From Gymnodinialimonas phycosphaerae (lineage in GTDB: Bacteria; Pseudomonadota; Alphaproteobacteria; Rhodobacterales; Rhodobacteraceae): 64,000 nucleotides of DNA. The notes under the pieces are model-generated. The model was not told the DNA's origin and searched no databases. It was given only the letters and a program-made list of their open reading frames with translations. Positions within the stretch are counted from its first letter, which is position 1. Each line of letters starts with the position of its first letter. This document shows, one piece after another, positions 35,249 through 43,559 of this stretch. Where the stretch lies: contig NZ_JAIMBW010000001.1 of NCBI RefSeq assembly GCF_019195455.1, positions 4,182,001 to 4,246,000 of the forward strand. The letters are read 5' to 3'. Made by a program: the position numbers and the translations under genes.

Positions 35249-36403
35249 TCAAGCAGTTGTTTTTGTGCGGCTTTTGACAGCGTCTGCAAAACGCTCGAAC
35301 AGGTAGAAGCTGTCTTGTGGTCCGGGACTTGCTTCGGGGTGGTGCTGGACGGAAAAGATCGGTTTGCCCTCCACGGCGATGCCGCAGTTGGAGCCGTCAA
35401 AGAGGCTCACGTGGGTTTCGGACACGCCCGCTGGCAAGCTTTGACTGTCAACGGTAAAGCCATGGTTCATCGAGGTGATCTCAACCTTGCCGGTGGTATT
35501 GTCCTTCACCGGATGGTTCGCGCCGTGGTGGCCGTGGTTCATCTTCACCGTCTTGGCCCCGAGGGCCAGCGCCAGCATCTGGTGCCCAAGGCAGATGCCG
35601 AAAACGGGGATGTCGGCTGCCAACACACCCTTGATCGTTGGCACGGCATAGACGCCCGTAGCGGCGGGATCACCAGGGCCATTGGACAGGAACACGCCAT
35701 CGGGCGATTGGGCCAGCACCTCTTCTGCGGTTGTCGTCGCGGGCATTACGGTGACGTCCATGCCGGCGCTGGCAAGGCAGCGCAGGATGTTGCGCTTCGC
35801 GCCGTAATCCAGTGCCACGACCCTGGGGGCGGGGCCTTCCCGTTTCGTGTAGCCATCGGGCCAGGCCCACCGCATTTCATCCCAGCGGTAGCTTTGGGCG
35901 CAGGTGACGTCCTTGGCCAGGTCCACACCTTCCAAGCCACTAAAATCACGGGCGGCTTTGACCATCGCCTCGATGTCGAAGTTGCCGTCGGGATCATGGG
36001 CCAGCGCCACGTGGGGGGCGCCTTGTTGCCGGATCTCACGGGTGAGCCGCCTTGTGTCGATGCCTCCGATGCCAACCCGACCGGTGCTTGCCAACCAATC
36101 AACCAAATGCGCCTGGGCGCGCCAGTTCGACGGCTCGGTCACGTCCCATTTCACCACCATTCCCTCGGCCACGGGATCGGCTGTCTCGTCATCATCGGTG
36201 TTGGTGCCGGTGTTGCCGATATGGGGGAAGGTGAAAGTCACGATCTGGCCCGCATAGGACGGGTCGGTCATGATCTCCTGATAGCCGGTCATCGCGGTGT
36301 TGAAGCACAGCTCGGCCACGCGCATGCCCGTGGCGCCGAACCCTTTGCCGTAGAAGATGGTGCCATCGGCGAGGACGAGGCAGGCGGTGGGATGATCGGA
36401 CAT
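35249..36403 (-). CDS. carA: carbamoyl-phosphate synthase small subunit
   Basis: 384 residues. N-terminal CarA domain (ACLVLADGTIFYGKGFGATG) and C-terminal class I glutaminase: PVFGICLGHQMLALALGAKTVKMNHGHHGANHPV with the nucleophile Cys271, and FSVQHHPEASPGP with the His/Glu of the triad. It delivers ammonia from glutamine to CarB for arginine and pyrimidine synthesis. carB is not nearby. Divergent from yqeY, a frequent arrangement in alphaproteobacteria. Confidence 0.96.
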   Translation of the reverse strand: MSDHPTACLVLADGTIFYGKGFGATGMRVAELCFNTAMTGYQEIMTDPSYAGQIVTFTFPHIGNTGTNTDDDETADPVAEGMVVKWDVTEPSNWRAQAHLVDWLASTGRVGIGGIDTRRLTREIRQQGAPHVALAHDPDGNFDIEAMVKAARDFSGLEGVDLAKDVTCAQSYRWDEMRWAWPDGYTKREGPAPRVVALDYGAKRNILRCLASAGMDVTVMPATTTAEEVLAQSPDGVFLSNGPGDPAATGVYAVPTIKGVLAADIPVFGICLGHQMLALALGAKTVKMNHGHHGANHPVKDNTTGKVEITSMNHGFTVDSQSLPAGVSETHVSLFDGSNCGIAVEGKPIFSVQHHPEASPGPQDSFYLFERFADAVKSRTKTTA

Positions 36404-36548
36404 GGGGACGGCTCCGGAATATGGCAGGGGCGGGGCAAACTTTCGGTGGTGTAGGGGGGGGCGGTGCCCGGGTCAAGGCGCACCTTGTCGTATCGGGGGG
36501 GATCGCATACCTAAGCGGCCTGAACCTTCACACACATGGGGTACGACC

Positions 36549-37007
36549 ATGGGCTTGCGAACCAAGATCACCGACGGAATCAAGAACGCGATGCGCGAGA
36601 AGGACACGGTGCGCCTGTCGACGCTGCGTCTGATCAATGCCGCCGTGAAAGACCAGGACATCGCGGCGCGCGCCAAGGGAAATGCCGACGGCGTGGATGA
36701 TGCCGAGGTGCTGGCCATCATGGCGAAGATGGTCAAGCAGCGCCAGGAAAGCGCTCGGGTCTATGAGGAAGGCGGTCGGCTTGAACTGGCCCAGAAGGAA
36801 CAGGCCGAGATCGGTGTGATCGAGGAATTCCTGCCGCGCCAGTTGTCCGATGAGGAGGTCGCCAAAGCCGTCGACGCCGCGATCGCCGAGGCGGGGGCCG
36901 ACAGTATCCGTGATATGGGCCGCGTGATGGGGGCGCTGAAGGGTAAATATGCCGGTCGGATGGACTTCGGCGCGGTGGGGCCCCGGGTGAAAGACCGGCT
37001 GAGCTGA
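36549..37007 (+). CDS. yqeY: GatB/YqeY domain protein
   Basis: 152 residues of the YqeY family: LRTKITDGIKNAMREKDTVRLSTLRLINAAVKDQDIAAR, MAKMVKQRQESARVYEEGGR, EQAEIGVIEEFLPRQLS and the terminal MGRVMGALKGKYAGRMDFGAVGPRVKDRL. This is the tRNA-binding tail domain of GatB as a separate protein, with no proven role of its own. The ATG lies in the context ACGACCATGG. Confidence 0.92.
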   Translation: MGLRTKITDGIKNAMREKDTVRLSTLRLINAAVKDQDIAARAKGNADGVDDAEVLAIMAKMVKQRQESARVYEEGGRLELAQKEQAEIGVIEEFLPRQLSDEEVAKAVDAAIAEAGADSIRDMGRVMGALKGKYAGRMDFGAVGPRVKDRLS

Positions 37008-37028
37008 CTGCGGGGCCGATCAGGGGGG

Positions 37029-37058
37029 GCAGGGGTGCTCAAGCTTGAGCACCCCTGC
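37029..37058. repeat. perfect 30-base palindrome
   Basis: Two 15-base arms with no loop, centred on AAGCTT; each arm reads GCAGGGGTGCTCAAG from its outer end. It lies 21 bases after the yqeY stop with no T-run, so it could stall polymerase or bind a dimeric protein rather than act as an ordinary terminator. Confidence 0.8.
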
Positions 37059-37146
37059 TAAGGCCTTGATAAGCCAAGATATACGCATTTCCGTTAAGGT
37101 TATTTTAACCTCCCTCCGCCCCGCCCCCGGCCGCTTTTGTCGTTTG

Positions 37147-37194
37147 ATGCGCGGCCCGACGCGCGGCCGGATGTGCGGCCGGATACGCGGGGAA
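37147..37194. repeat. degenerate 12-base tandem repeat
   Basis: Nearly four copies of a 12-base unit, GATGCGCGGCCC with variants (GAC.., GATGTG.., GATACG..), end just before the DUF2244 gene stop. No reading frame uses it; it lies in the convergent gap between yqeY and DUF2244. Confidence 0.65.
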
Positions 37195-37200
37195 GCTGGC

Positions 37201-37698
37201 TCAGACCCTCAGATTGCGGTCCAGAAGACGCTTCAGCTCCACCCGTTCCAGAGGCGTCAGGAAGGCACCCAACTCGACCTCTCTCGGGCCGCCTTGGAGC
37301 GTCAGGTAATTCGGCACCGGTCCGCCCTTGGCGTGCAGGACCATGCGGACCCAATAGGGATTGGCCTCCCAATCCTTCGTGTCGCGCTTGCGCTCATGCC
37401 GCTCCACGCGGATCAGGTCGTCCCAGATCATCACGTCTTCAAACAGATCCATGTCGCGCCATGACCGACGCAGGGCGGCCCAAATGCCCCAGATGGCGGC
37501 GATCAGGAACGGCAACAGCGCCCAGAAGACCGAGGTGCCGAGAATCGAGAACAGCGGTAGAGAGATCAGCGCCGCCGTCACCGCGATGAACCAGACGAAG
37601 CCCTCGGGCGTGAGGCTCTTGTAGGGCGTCAAGCGCAGGGACAGGCGCGGCGTGCCACGGGGGGTATCTGAGGGGGCAGGGGCGGTTTGGATGGGCAT
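37201..37698 (-). CDS. DUF2244 family membrane protein
   Basis: 165 residues. Two adjacent membrane helices (EGFVWFIAVTAALISLPLFSILG and FWALLPFLIAAIWGIWAALRRSW) and the soluble DUF2244 part (IRVERHERKRDTKDWEANPYWVRMVLHAKGG, LGAFLTPLERVELKRLLDRNL). DUF2244 proteins occur next to cytochrome oxidase genes in alphaproteobacteria, as with ctaD here, suggesting an accessory role at the oxidase; this is inference. It is separated from ctaD by a terminator. Confidence 0.87.
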   Translation of the reverse strand: MPIQTAPAPSDTPRGTPRLSLRLTPYKSLTPEGFVWFIAVTAALISLPLFSILGTSVFWALLPFLIAAIWGIWAALRRSWRDMDLFEDVMIWDDLIRVERHERKRDTKDWEANPYWVRMVLHAKGGPVPNYLTLQGGPREVELGAFLTPLERVELKRLLDRNLRV

Positions 37699-37816
37699 GT
37701 CAGGTCTCGGGTTCTTTGCAACGCATAGGATAAGGCGTTGCCTGTGTACGACAAGGGACGGACCGCCGCAGACGCCTCTCGTACCTCCGCCTTTTGCCCC
37801 TCGCCCTTCATTCCCC

Positions 37817-37862
37817 GTTCTTCAAATATCCCGGGGGGTCCGGGGGGCTGGCCCCCCGGCGC
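37817..37862. repeat. GC-rich intergenic palindrome element, copy 2
   Basis: The box TTCAAATATCCCGGGGGG is followed by the hairpin CCGGGGGGCTGGCCCCCCGG (37840-37859). It is the same box-plus-hairpin plan as the element at 7171-7240. Confidence 0.6.
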
Positions 37863-37914
37863 GGTCGCCGCCGACAGGCGGGGAAACCCACTTCGGCCAC
37901 GGCACAGGGCCCAA

Positions 37915-37945
37915 AGAAAAACGGCGCCCCGATCCGGAGCGCCGC
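37915..37945 (-). terminator. intrinsic terminator of ctaD
   Basis: Minus strand: GCGGCGCTCC and GGGGCGCCG form a stem around GGATC, followed by TTTTTC. It lies about 20 bases after the ctaD stop. Confidence 0.8.
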
Positions 37946-37965
37946 TTTCAAAAGTCTTGTTGGCT

Positions 37966-39852
37966 CTAGTGGCCCGGTTGCTTGTCCCACATCTCACGCG
38001 TGGGAAGCTCTTCAAACGTGTGCTCCGGGGGCGGGTTGGGCAGGGTCCACTCCAGCGTGTCCGCATGCTCACCCCAGTAGGCGGGCTCGGTCACGCGGGC
38101 ACCGGCGCGCAGGGTGTAGAACACCACGCCGATGAAGAAGAGGAACGACGCAAACGAGATGAACGCACCGATCGACGACACATAGTTCCAGAGCGCGAAG
38201 GCATCCGGGTAGTCGATGTAACGGCGCGGCATGCCCTGGCGGCCGAGGAAGTGCTGCGGGAAGAACGTGATGTTCGTACCGATGAAGAACACCCAGAAGT
38301 GCAGCTGACCGGCCCATTCGGGGTATTGGCGGCCCGACATCTTGCCGATCCAGTAGTAGACCCCGGCGAAGATACCGAAGACGGCCCCAAGGCTCATCAC
38401 GTAGTGGAAGTGCGCCACGACGTAGTAGGTGTCGTGATAGGCGCGGTCCACACCGGCCTGGGACAGGATGATGCCCGTCGTGCCACCCAGCGTGAAGAGG
38501 AAGATGAAGCCGATAGCGAACATCATGGGCGTCTTGAAGCTGATCGAGCCCATCCACATCGTTGCGATCCACGAGAAGATCTTGATGCCCGTGGGCACCG
38601 CGATCACCATCGTGGCCACCATGAAGTAGGCCTGCTGGGTCAGGGTCATGCCGACCGTGTACATGTGGTGTGCCCAGACGACGAAGCCCAGGCCACCGAT
38701 TGCCACCAGCGCGTAAACCATCGGCAGGTAGCCGAAGATCGGCTTCTTGGAGAAGGTCGCCACGACGTGGGAGATGATGCCGAAGGCGGGCAGGATCACG
38801 ATGTAGACCTCGGGGTGACCGAAGAACCAGAAGATGTGCTGGAACAGGATCGGGTCACCGCCACCGGCGGGATCGAAGAAGGTGGTGCCGAAGTTCCGGT
38901 CCGTCAGCAGCATCGTGATGGCGCCTGCCAGGACGGGCAGGGACAGCAGAAGCAACCAGGCGGTCACGAACACGGACCAGGCAAACAGCGGCACCTTGTG
39001 CAGCGTCATGCCCGGTGCGCGCATGTTCAGGAACGTGGTGATGAAGTTGATCGAGCCGAGGATCGAGGACGCGCCCGAGACGTGGACGGCGAAGATCGCG
39101 AAGTCCACGGCGCGCGATGTCTCGACACCCTGGGCCGAGATCGGCGGATAGAACGTCCAGCCCGGACCCGCGCCGCCGTCGATCATGACCGAGCAGAACG
39201 CAAGGCCGGTACCGGCGACATACATCCAGTAGGACAGGTTGTTCAGACGTGGGAACGCCATGTCCGGCGCGCCGATCATCAGCGGCATGAAGTAGTTGCC
39301 GAAGCCGCCAAACAGCGCCGGGATCACGACGAAGAACATCATCAGGACGCCGTGGCCCGTGATCAGAACGTTCCACAGGTGACCGTCGGGGTTGCCGTCC
39401 AACTGGTCCATCGTGCCCAACAGGGCTTGGGCTTCCGCAGGGTTTGCCGTTGCCAGCATCGCCTCGAACCCATTGACGACGTCGGCCCGCAGACCGCCGG
39501 TGATTTCAATGGCATCCGTGCCGGAGGCCAGGATCTGCGCCTGCATCGCGGCGAGCGGTTCGGCGAAGGTGTTCGTGCCCCCTCCGGCCGTGGCCAGGGC
39601 CTCGGAGAGGCGATCAAAAATGCCGGTAATGCTGTCGGTCGACCCGACAAAGGCGTCGTACATGTACTGTACGCCCGGCTCCATCAGCTCCATCCGCATG
39701 TAAACGGTGAAGGCCACCGAGATCAGGCCGACAAGGCCTGCGGTGAACAGATAAAGGATGCCGATGTCTTTGTGGTTGGTCGACATGAACCAGCGGGTAA
39801 AGAACCCCGGCCGGTCGTGGCCGTCATGCCCTGTGAGGGTGGCGTCTGCCAT
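37966..39852 (-). CDS. ctaD: cytochrome c oxidase subunit I (aa3 type) with a loop insertion
   Basis: 628 residues from ATG 39852 (AGGAGA upstream). It is a typical rhodobacterial haem-copper oxidase core: haem a ligand His167 ([11 protein letters not shown]), the Cu-B/Tyr pair in [15 protein letters not shown] in [11 protein letters not shown] and the haem a3/a region [16 protein letters not shown]. It reduces oxygen to water and pumps protons. Between helix I ([21 protein letters not shown]) and helix II the periplasmic loop spans residues about 60-160. That is some 70 residues longer than in Rhodobacter or Paracoccus CtaD, and Ala/Thr-rich. Other ctaC-G genes are not here. Confidence 0.95.
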   Translation of the reverse strand: MADATLTGHDGHDRPGFFTRWFMSTNHKDIGILYLFTAGLVGLISVAFTVYMRMELMEPGVQYMYDAFVGSTDSITGIFDRLSEALATAGGGTNTFAEPLAAMQAQILASGTDAIEITGGLRADVVNGFEAMLATANPAEAQALLGTMDQLDGNPDGHLWNVLITGHGVLMMFFVVIPALFGGFGNYFMPLMIGAPDMAFPRLNNLSYWMYVAGTGLAFCSVMIDGGAGPGWTFYPPISAQGVETSRAVDFAIFAVHVSGASSILGSINFITTFLNMRAPGMTLHKVPLFAWSVFVTAWLLLLSLPVLAGAITMLLTDRNFGTTFFDPAGGGDPILFQHIFWFFGHPEVYIVILPAFGIISHVVATFSKKPIFGYLPMVYALVAIGGLGFVVWAHHMYTVGMTLTQQAYFMVATMVIAVPTGIKIFSWIATMWMGSISFKTPMMFAIGFIFLFTLGGTTGIILSQAGVDRAYHDTYYVVAHFHYVMSLGAVFGIFAGVYYWIGKMSGRQYPEWAGQLHFWVFFIGTNITFFPQHFLGRQGMPRRYIDYPDAFALWNYVSSIGAFISFASFLFFIGVVFYTLRAGARVTEPAYWGEHADTLEWTLPNPPPEHTFEELPTREMWDKQPGH

Positions 39853-40130
39853 GGTCGTCTCCTGTTCGCGTCTTTGATGCGCGTCTTGATACACGCACGG
39901 CACCAGAATCCGGCACCGAAACTCTACGTCCAGATGAGGTGTAGTGCGCGACACGGGCCGGATCAACGCGACAACTCGCGCGGACGTGATCTTTGTGGTG
40001 GGTAAAATTGGCGCAGTGCGCGTCGGGATGGGCGCGAAGTGGCACTATACTGCGTGTTTCGCGGATGTTCAGGGCGTTGACGGGGGTCGCGCGTCTATTC
40101 GATGCCCTGTCTGCCGGTCCAAAGGCCCGC
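39853..40130. other. 278-base ctaD upstream region
   Basis: No gene supported. It should hold the ctaD promoter and the 3' end of the RiPP operon; I see no clear terminator hairpin with a T-run, so read-through from the Nif11-like gene toward ctaD cannot be excluded. Confidence 0.4.
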
Positions 40131-40343
40131 CTATGTGTCGTGGTTGTGCCGGAACATCATCAGCCGTTGTCGTTGGATGTAGGCCCGCCTCAGATCCTGA
40201 GCCGAGAACACGAACCCCTCTTGCGCAGCCAAGGCCAAAACAGGGTCGAGGTTCAAGCTGCCCTGTGCCGCCGAGAGTGCCGAGGTATCGAACTTTCCTT
40301 GCGCTATGCCATCAAGATATTTCATCGCCGCGTGTATCGACAT
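40131..40343 (-). CDS. Nif11-leader-like small peptide (candidate RiPP precursor)
   Basis: 70 residues. Residues 5-50 (MKYLDGIAQGKFDTSALSAAQ, then LDPVLALAAQEGFVFSAQDLRRAY) follow the Nif11-like leader pattern: an early helix, then xxxVxALAxxxGFxFxxxDL. A short basic/aromatic tail follows (IQRQRLMMFRHNHDT). Its ATG lies 6 bases after the stop of the 690-residue QW-repeat protein, so it is the last gene of that operon. Nif11 leaders typically head RiPP precursors processed by separate enzymes. No GG cleavage site or Cys/Ser/Thr-rich core is present, so this could instead be a regulatory or carrier-like peptide. Confidence 0.6.
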   Translation of the reverse strand: MSIHAAMKYLDGIAQGKFDTSALSAAQGSLNLDPVLALAAQEGFVFSAQDLRRAYIQRQRLMMFRHNHDT

Positions 40344-40349
40344 GATCCC

Positions 40350-42422
40350 TTAGCACCCTTCCGAGACAAGAAGGGCGAGCGTTCCGACCACCGTGCTTGT
40401 GGTGAACGTGCCGTGGCAATCAAGGTAGCTTTCAATCCGGGTCTGGTCGTTCGAGCCGGACGGTAACGGGACCATCATGTTGCAACCGGGGGGCCAGGAG
40501 CCGTTTGCCTGTTGCGTTTGCAAAAGGCGTTCAATCGCCGCGTCCAGGTCGTGTGCTGCGGCATCGGCCCGGGGACCAGAAGCCAAGATGCGGAGCAACC
40601 AAGCCAGTTTGAAGCTGTTGTGCTGCGCGGGCAGGTGGCGCGCCGCCCAATGGATCGCGCGGTCGATGGCGTCCCCGGCGTCAAGACGGTCCTGCCCGCA
40701 AAGGGCCTCTGTCGCCAGTCCCGTTGCATATTCGGACGTCTCCATCCACGAGCCCGCCCATGATCCGTCGGCTTGCTGCACGCGCAACAGGTCCGTGACC
40801 GCGACGTCAAGTCCCGCACGGGCCGCGGAGGCCGTCAACTCGATCTGTTCAAACCGCCAGGCCCGGTGGGCCTGCGTGTCGGGCAGGCTGTGACCCAGTC
40901 GTGCCAGCTCTGCGTCGGAATAGGTCTTGAACCCGCCGTTGTCACCGCGGTGCGCTTCGAGAAAGCTGTAGCCGCGCGATACGTGGTCCGAGGTGTCTTG
41001 GCCCAAGTCGCGCGCCAAGGTCAGCGCCCAGGCGGTGCTGTCGGCATCCGGCGGCGTGCTTTGCTGGTATCCCCATCCCGCGCCGGGCGGCCGTCTGTGC
41101 CGCAATTGATCCCATGCGCCGCGCGCCGCCTGTAACGCTTCTGGCGAGCCGACGGCGGCCACTTGCGTTCCGACGTATCCGGTGACCCATTCGTCGCTGT
41201 AGCGTTGCGCGAAGTCGAAATCCCGCCACAGGCCGTTCTGGCATCTTTCCTTCAGCAGGAACCGGAGCCCCCTGTTCATGGCATCGCGTAGCGCGTCGTC
41301 TTGGTCATGCGCCCGAGACACCACAGCGGCCTTGGGTGCAAGATGGCGTGCGGGATCGCGGGACGCCCCGAACCTGCGCCATGTCGGTTGAAACCCGACA
41401 TAGCCCTTGGCGGAGACAAGCCTGTCGCCCTGCACCGTCACCTTGATGTGGCTGGGAATGGCTTCAAGCGCCAGATAATCGCCGTTGCCGTTGCCGTTGC
41501 CGTTGTCGTCGCCGCCCGCAAGATCCGCAAGGATCATCGTGTCTGGCCAGATCCCTGCCATATCGTGGGGCGCAAGCTCTGCCTGCCAGCTTTCCATCGC
41601 GTTCCAGGAGTCAGGCGCAAGGGGACGTGATGCGGCACGCTCTGTCAGGGATTTCCATCCCCGTTCACGCGCTGGGAAGGCGGAGAACCGAAACTCTGCC
41701 CCCACCCGTGGCAAGGGTCTGTCCGTGACATCCAGGCACAGCGTGGTGCGATAGGCGTCGTCGATGATCGTGGCGATGGGGGCAGAGGATACCCGCAGGC
41801 CCAACGCACGAAGGAGACCTTCGAAAGACCCGCGCGTCAGGCGCTTGATGTTGATGCGAAGCGGCGTGTCATCGCGCGACAGCATCGCACCAAGATGGGA
41901 AACATGCGCGTCGCCTTCCAGGTTTGCCATGATGGTGCGTAGCACCTGCACCTTTGCGTCCAGATCCACGAGAGACAGGGCGCCCAGGGCGTCGATCAGA
42001 TCCTGCTGACAAAGCCGTGCGTCCTTGTGGAATTCCAGAAACACGGAAGGCTGCCAGCAGTCCGGGGTGAAGGTGTGCGCGTCGACCTCGAGCCAGACGC
42101 TTGCGGTCTTCGCGCGCCATCCCTGGGCCGTTGGTGACAGAGTGTCTGCCAGCCCCTCCAGGCAGCTCAAGGCGCGGCCCGGTGCGATGCGCGATGTGGG
42201 TAGGTAGGTTGCAAGCGCCCGCATTCCCCCACCCTCGACATCAAAGCACTGAAGCACGTCCACGGATGTGAGGGGGGCCAGGAGATCGAATTCAAACCCG
42301 CCCTTGGCGACCGGTGGCATGACGTCGGCGATGCGCTGTGCATCCGCGATCACCGATGCCGGAAACGATTTGCCCGTCACGGGTGCAAGGACACTGAAGA
42401 CGGTGGAGAGGGATTGCTGCAT
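40350..42422 (-). CDS. squalene-cyclase-like (QW-repeat) protein with unknown N-domain
   Basis: 690 residues. The C-terminal half (about 375-690) is an alpha/alpha-barrel of the prenyltransferase/squalene-cyclase fold, with QW-type motifs CQNGLW, QQADGSW and QQANGSW and a segment PDADSTAWAL (Asp459, Asp461) where squalene-hopene cyclases have DxDDTA. The third acid is Ser462, so class II cyclase chemistry may be altered. The N-terminal 370 residues match nothing I know. A (GNG)n loop is encoded by four GCCGTT units (41481-41504). It lies 12 bases after the P450 gene, inside the lasso-peptide operon. Confidence 0.72.
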   Translation of the reverse strand: MQQSLSTVFSVLAPVTGKSFPASVIADAQRIADVMPPVAKGGFEFDLLAPLTSVDVLQCFDVEGGGMRALATYLPTSRIAPGRALSCLEGLADTLSPTAQGWRAKTASVWLEVDAHTFTPDCWQPSVFLEFHKDARLCQQDLIDALGALSLVDLDAKVQVLRTIMANLEGDAHVSHLGAMLSRDDTPLRINIKRLTRGSFEGLLRALGLRVSSAPIATIIDDAYRTTLCLDVTDRPLPRVGAEFRFSAFPARERGWKSLTERAASRPLAPDSWNAMESWQAELAPHDMAGIWPDTMILADLAGGDDNGNGNGNGDYLALEAIPSHIKVTVQGDRLVSAKGYVGFQPTWRRFGASRDPARHLAPKAAVVSRAHDQDDALRDAMNRGLRFLLKERCQNGLWRDFDFAQRYSDEWVTGYVGTQVAAVGSPEALQAARGAWDQLRHRRPPGAGWGYQQSTPPDADSTAWALTLARDLGQDTSDHVSRGYSFLEAHRGDNGGFKTYSDAELARLGHSLPDTQAHRAWRFEQIELTASAARAGLDVAVTDLLRVQQADGSWAGSWMETSEYATGLATEALCGQDRLDAGDAIDRAIHWAARHLPAQHNSFKLAWLLRILASGPRADAAAHDLDAAIERLLQTQQANGSWPPGCNMMVPLPSGSNDQTRIESYLDCHGTFTTSTVVGTLALLVSEGC

Positions 42423-42434
42423 CGCGCCGTCCCC

Positions 42435-43559
42435 TCAGGTCATTTCCGACGGGGTGAGATCCGTGAAGCGGGCGTGGAAAATCATCTTCTCAACCTCCCA
42501 CACCTTCAGGCCCTGCGCGCGCTGGATGATTTCAGGGATCGCGAGTTTGAGGGACAGGCGGACAAGCTTGACGCCATCACAGATATGCGCGCCGCTACCA
42601 AACGACAGATGCTGATGCGGGGGGCGGTCGAAGGATATCTCGTGGGGGCAAGAGAATACCGCCGGATCACGGTTCGCGCGGGCGACGTTGAAGGACAGCA
42701 GTTCCGGCGTGCCCTCTTCGGCACTTTGGCCCATCAGCCGCACGTTGCGCGCCGGAGGGGCGAGGCGCAGGATTTCATCAATCAATTGGGGCAGATCGGC
42801 TTCGCGGCATTGCAGCAGCGCGGGCGATTTCAGGATTTGGTCGAGGCAGATCGCCAAGGCCGTCCCCAGCGTGACGGAGCCTGCAAGCAGGTTTGCCGCG
42901 CTCATCACGCTGAAGTCGCGATCCAGGTTGCGCGCCTGTTCCAGATCAAGGAGCCATGCCATCAACCCGCCGTCGGCCACGCCGCCCGTATCAAGGCAGG
43001 TGGTGATCGCGCGATGCAGGGATTGCAGGGCGCGATACGAGGGGTATTTGTCTTCCGGGGCGCTTTCCTGGGCAATTTGCAGGTCGCCCGCCTCTGCGGC
43101 CCGGTGACAGAGGTCCGGTTCCAGATCCAGCCCCAGAAGGTCTGCCGCCGTCATGAAACTGAAGGGGCGCGCAAAATCGCGGTTCAGCTCGAAGGTCTCG
43201 CCGGCGGTCAGCCCATCAAAAGCCTGCCCAAGCCTTTTGCGGATCATCCGCGTGTTGCGCTTTTCGAAGGCCGCGCCCTGGCGTTTGCGGATCTCGGCCT
43301 TGGCGACCGGCCCGACGCTTGCGTCGGAGGTATAGGATTTCACCCAGCGCGACTGCCAATGGCGGCAAAACGCACGTTGCAGGCCGCGCGCGCCCTCGGC
43401 AGGGGTAGGTTCCTGTGTCTGGGTTTCTTCCAGAAAGTAGCGCCGCGTCTGGAACGCCGCGCGGGCCGCTTCGAACCCCTCCAGGGTTTTCTTGCGCTTG
43501 GTCGGGACATCCCACCAGACGCGGCCGTCGATGCGTTCTCCGAACCCTTTATTGGACAT
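42435..43559 (-). CDS. cytochrome P450
   Basis: 374 residues. The haem site FGSGAHICDG (Cys327 is the iron ligand), the K-helix ExxR (Glu262-Arg265, EILR) and the I-helix AGSVT (226-230) define a bacterial soluble P450. The I-helix lacks the usual acidic residue before Thr, which normally helps proton delivery. ATG 43559 overlaps the end of the kinase gene by 11 bases. Its position between the lasso kinase and the QW-repeat protein suggests hydroxylation or another oxidation of the RiPP or of a terpenoid; inference only. Confidence 0.85.
   Translation of the reverse strand: MSNKGFGERIDGRVWWDVPTKRKKTLEGFEAARAAFQTRRYFLEETQTQEPTPAEGARGLQRAFCRHWQSRWVKSYTSDASVGPVAKAEIRKRQGAAFEKRNTRMIRKRLGQAFDGLTAGETFELNRDFARPFSFMTAADLLGLDLEPDLCHRAAEAGDLQIAQESAPEDKYPSYRALQSLHRAITTCLDTGGVADGGLMAWLLDLEQARNLDRDFSVMSAANLLAGSVTLGTALAICLDQILKSPALLQCREADLPQLIDEILRLAPPARNVRLMGQSAEEGTPELLSFNVARANRDPAVFSCPHEISFDRPPHQHLSFGSGAHICDGVKLVRLSLKLAIPEIIQRAQGLKVWEVEKMIFHARFTDLTPSEMT

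Noticed and set aside
37738..40005. Long plus-strand open frame opposite ctaD
   Set aside because: Composition (His/Arg/Gln/Asp-rich) shows it is an antisense shadow of the membrane protein CtaD.
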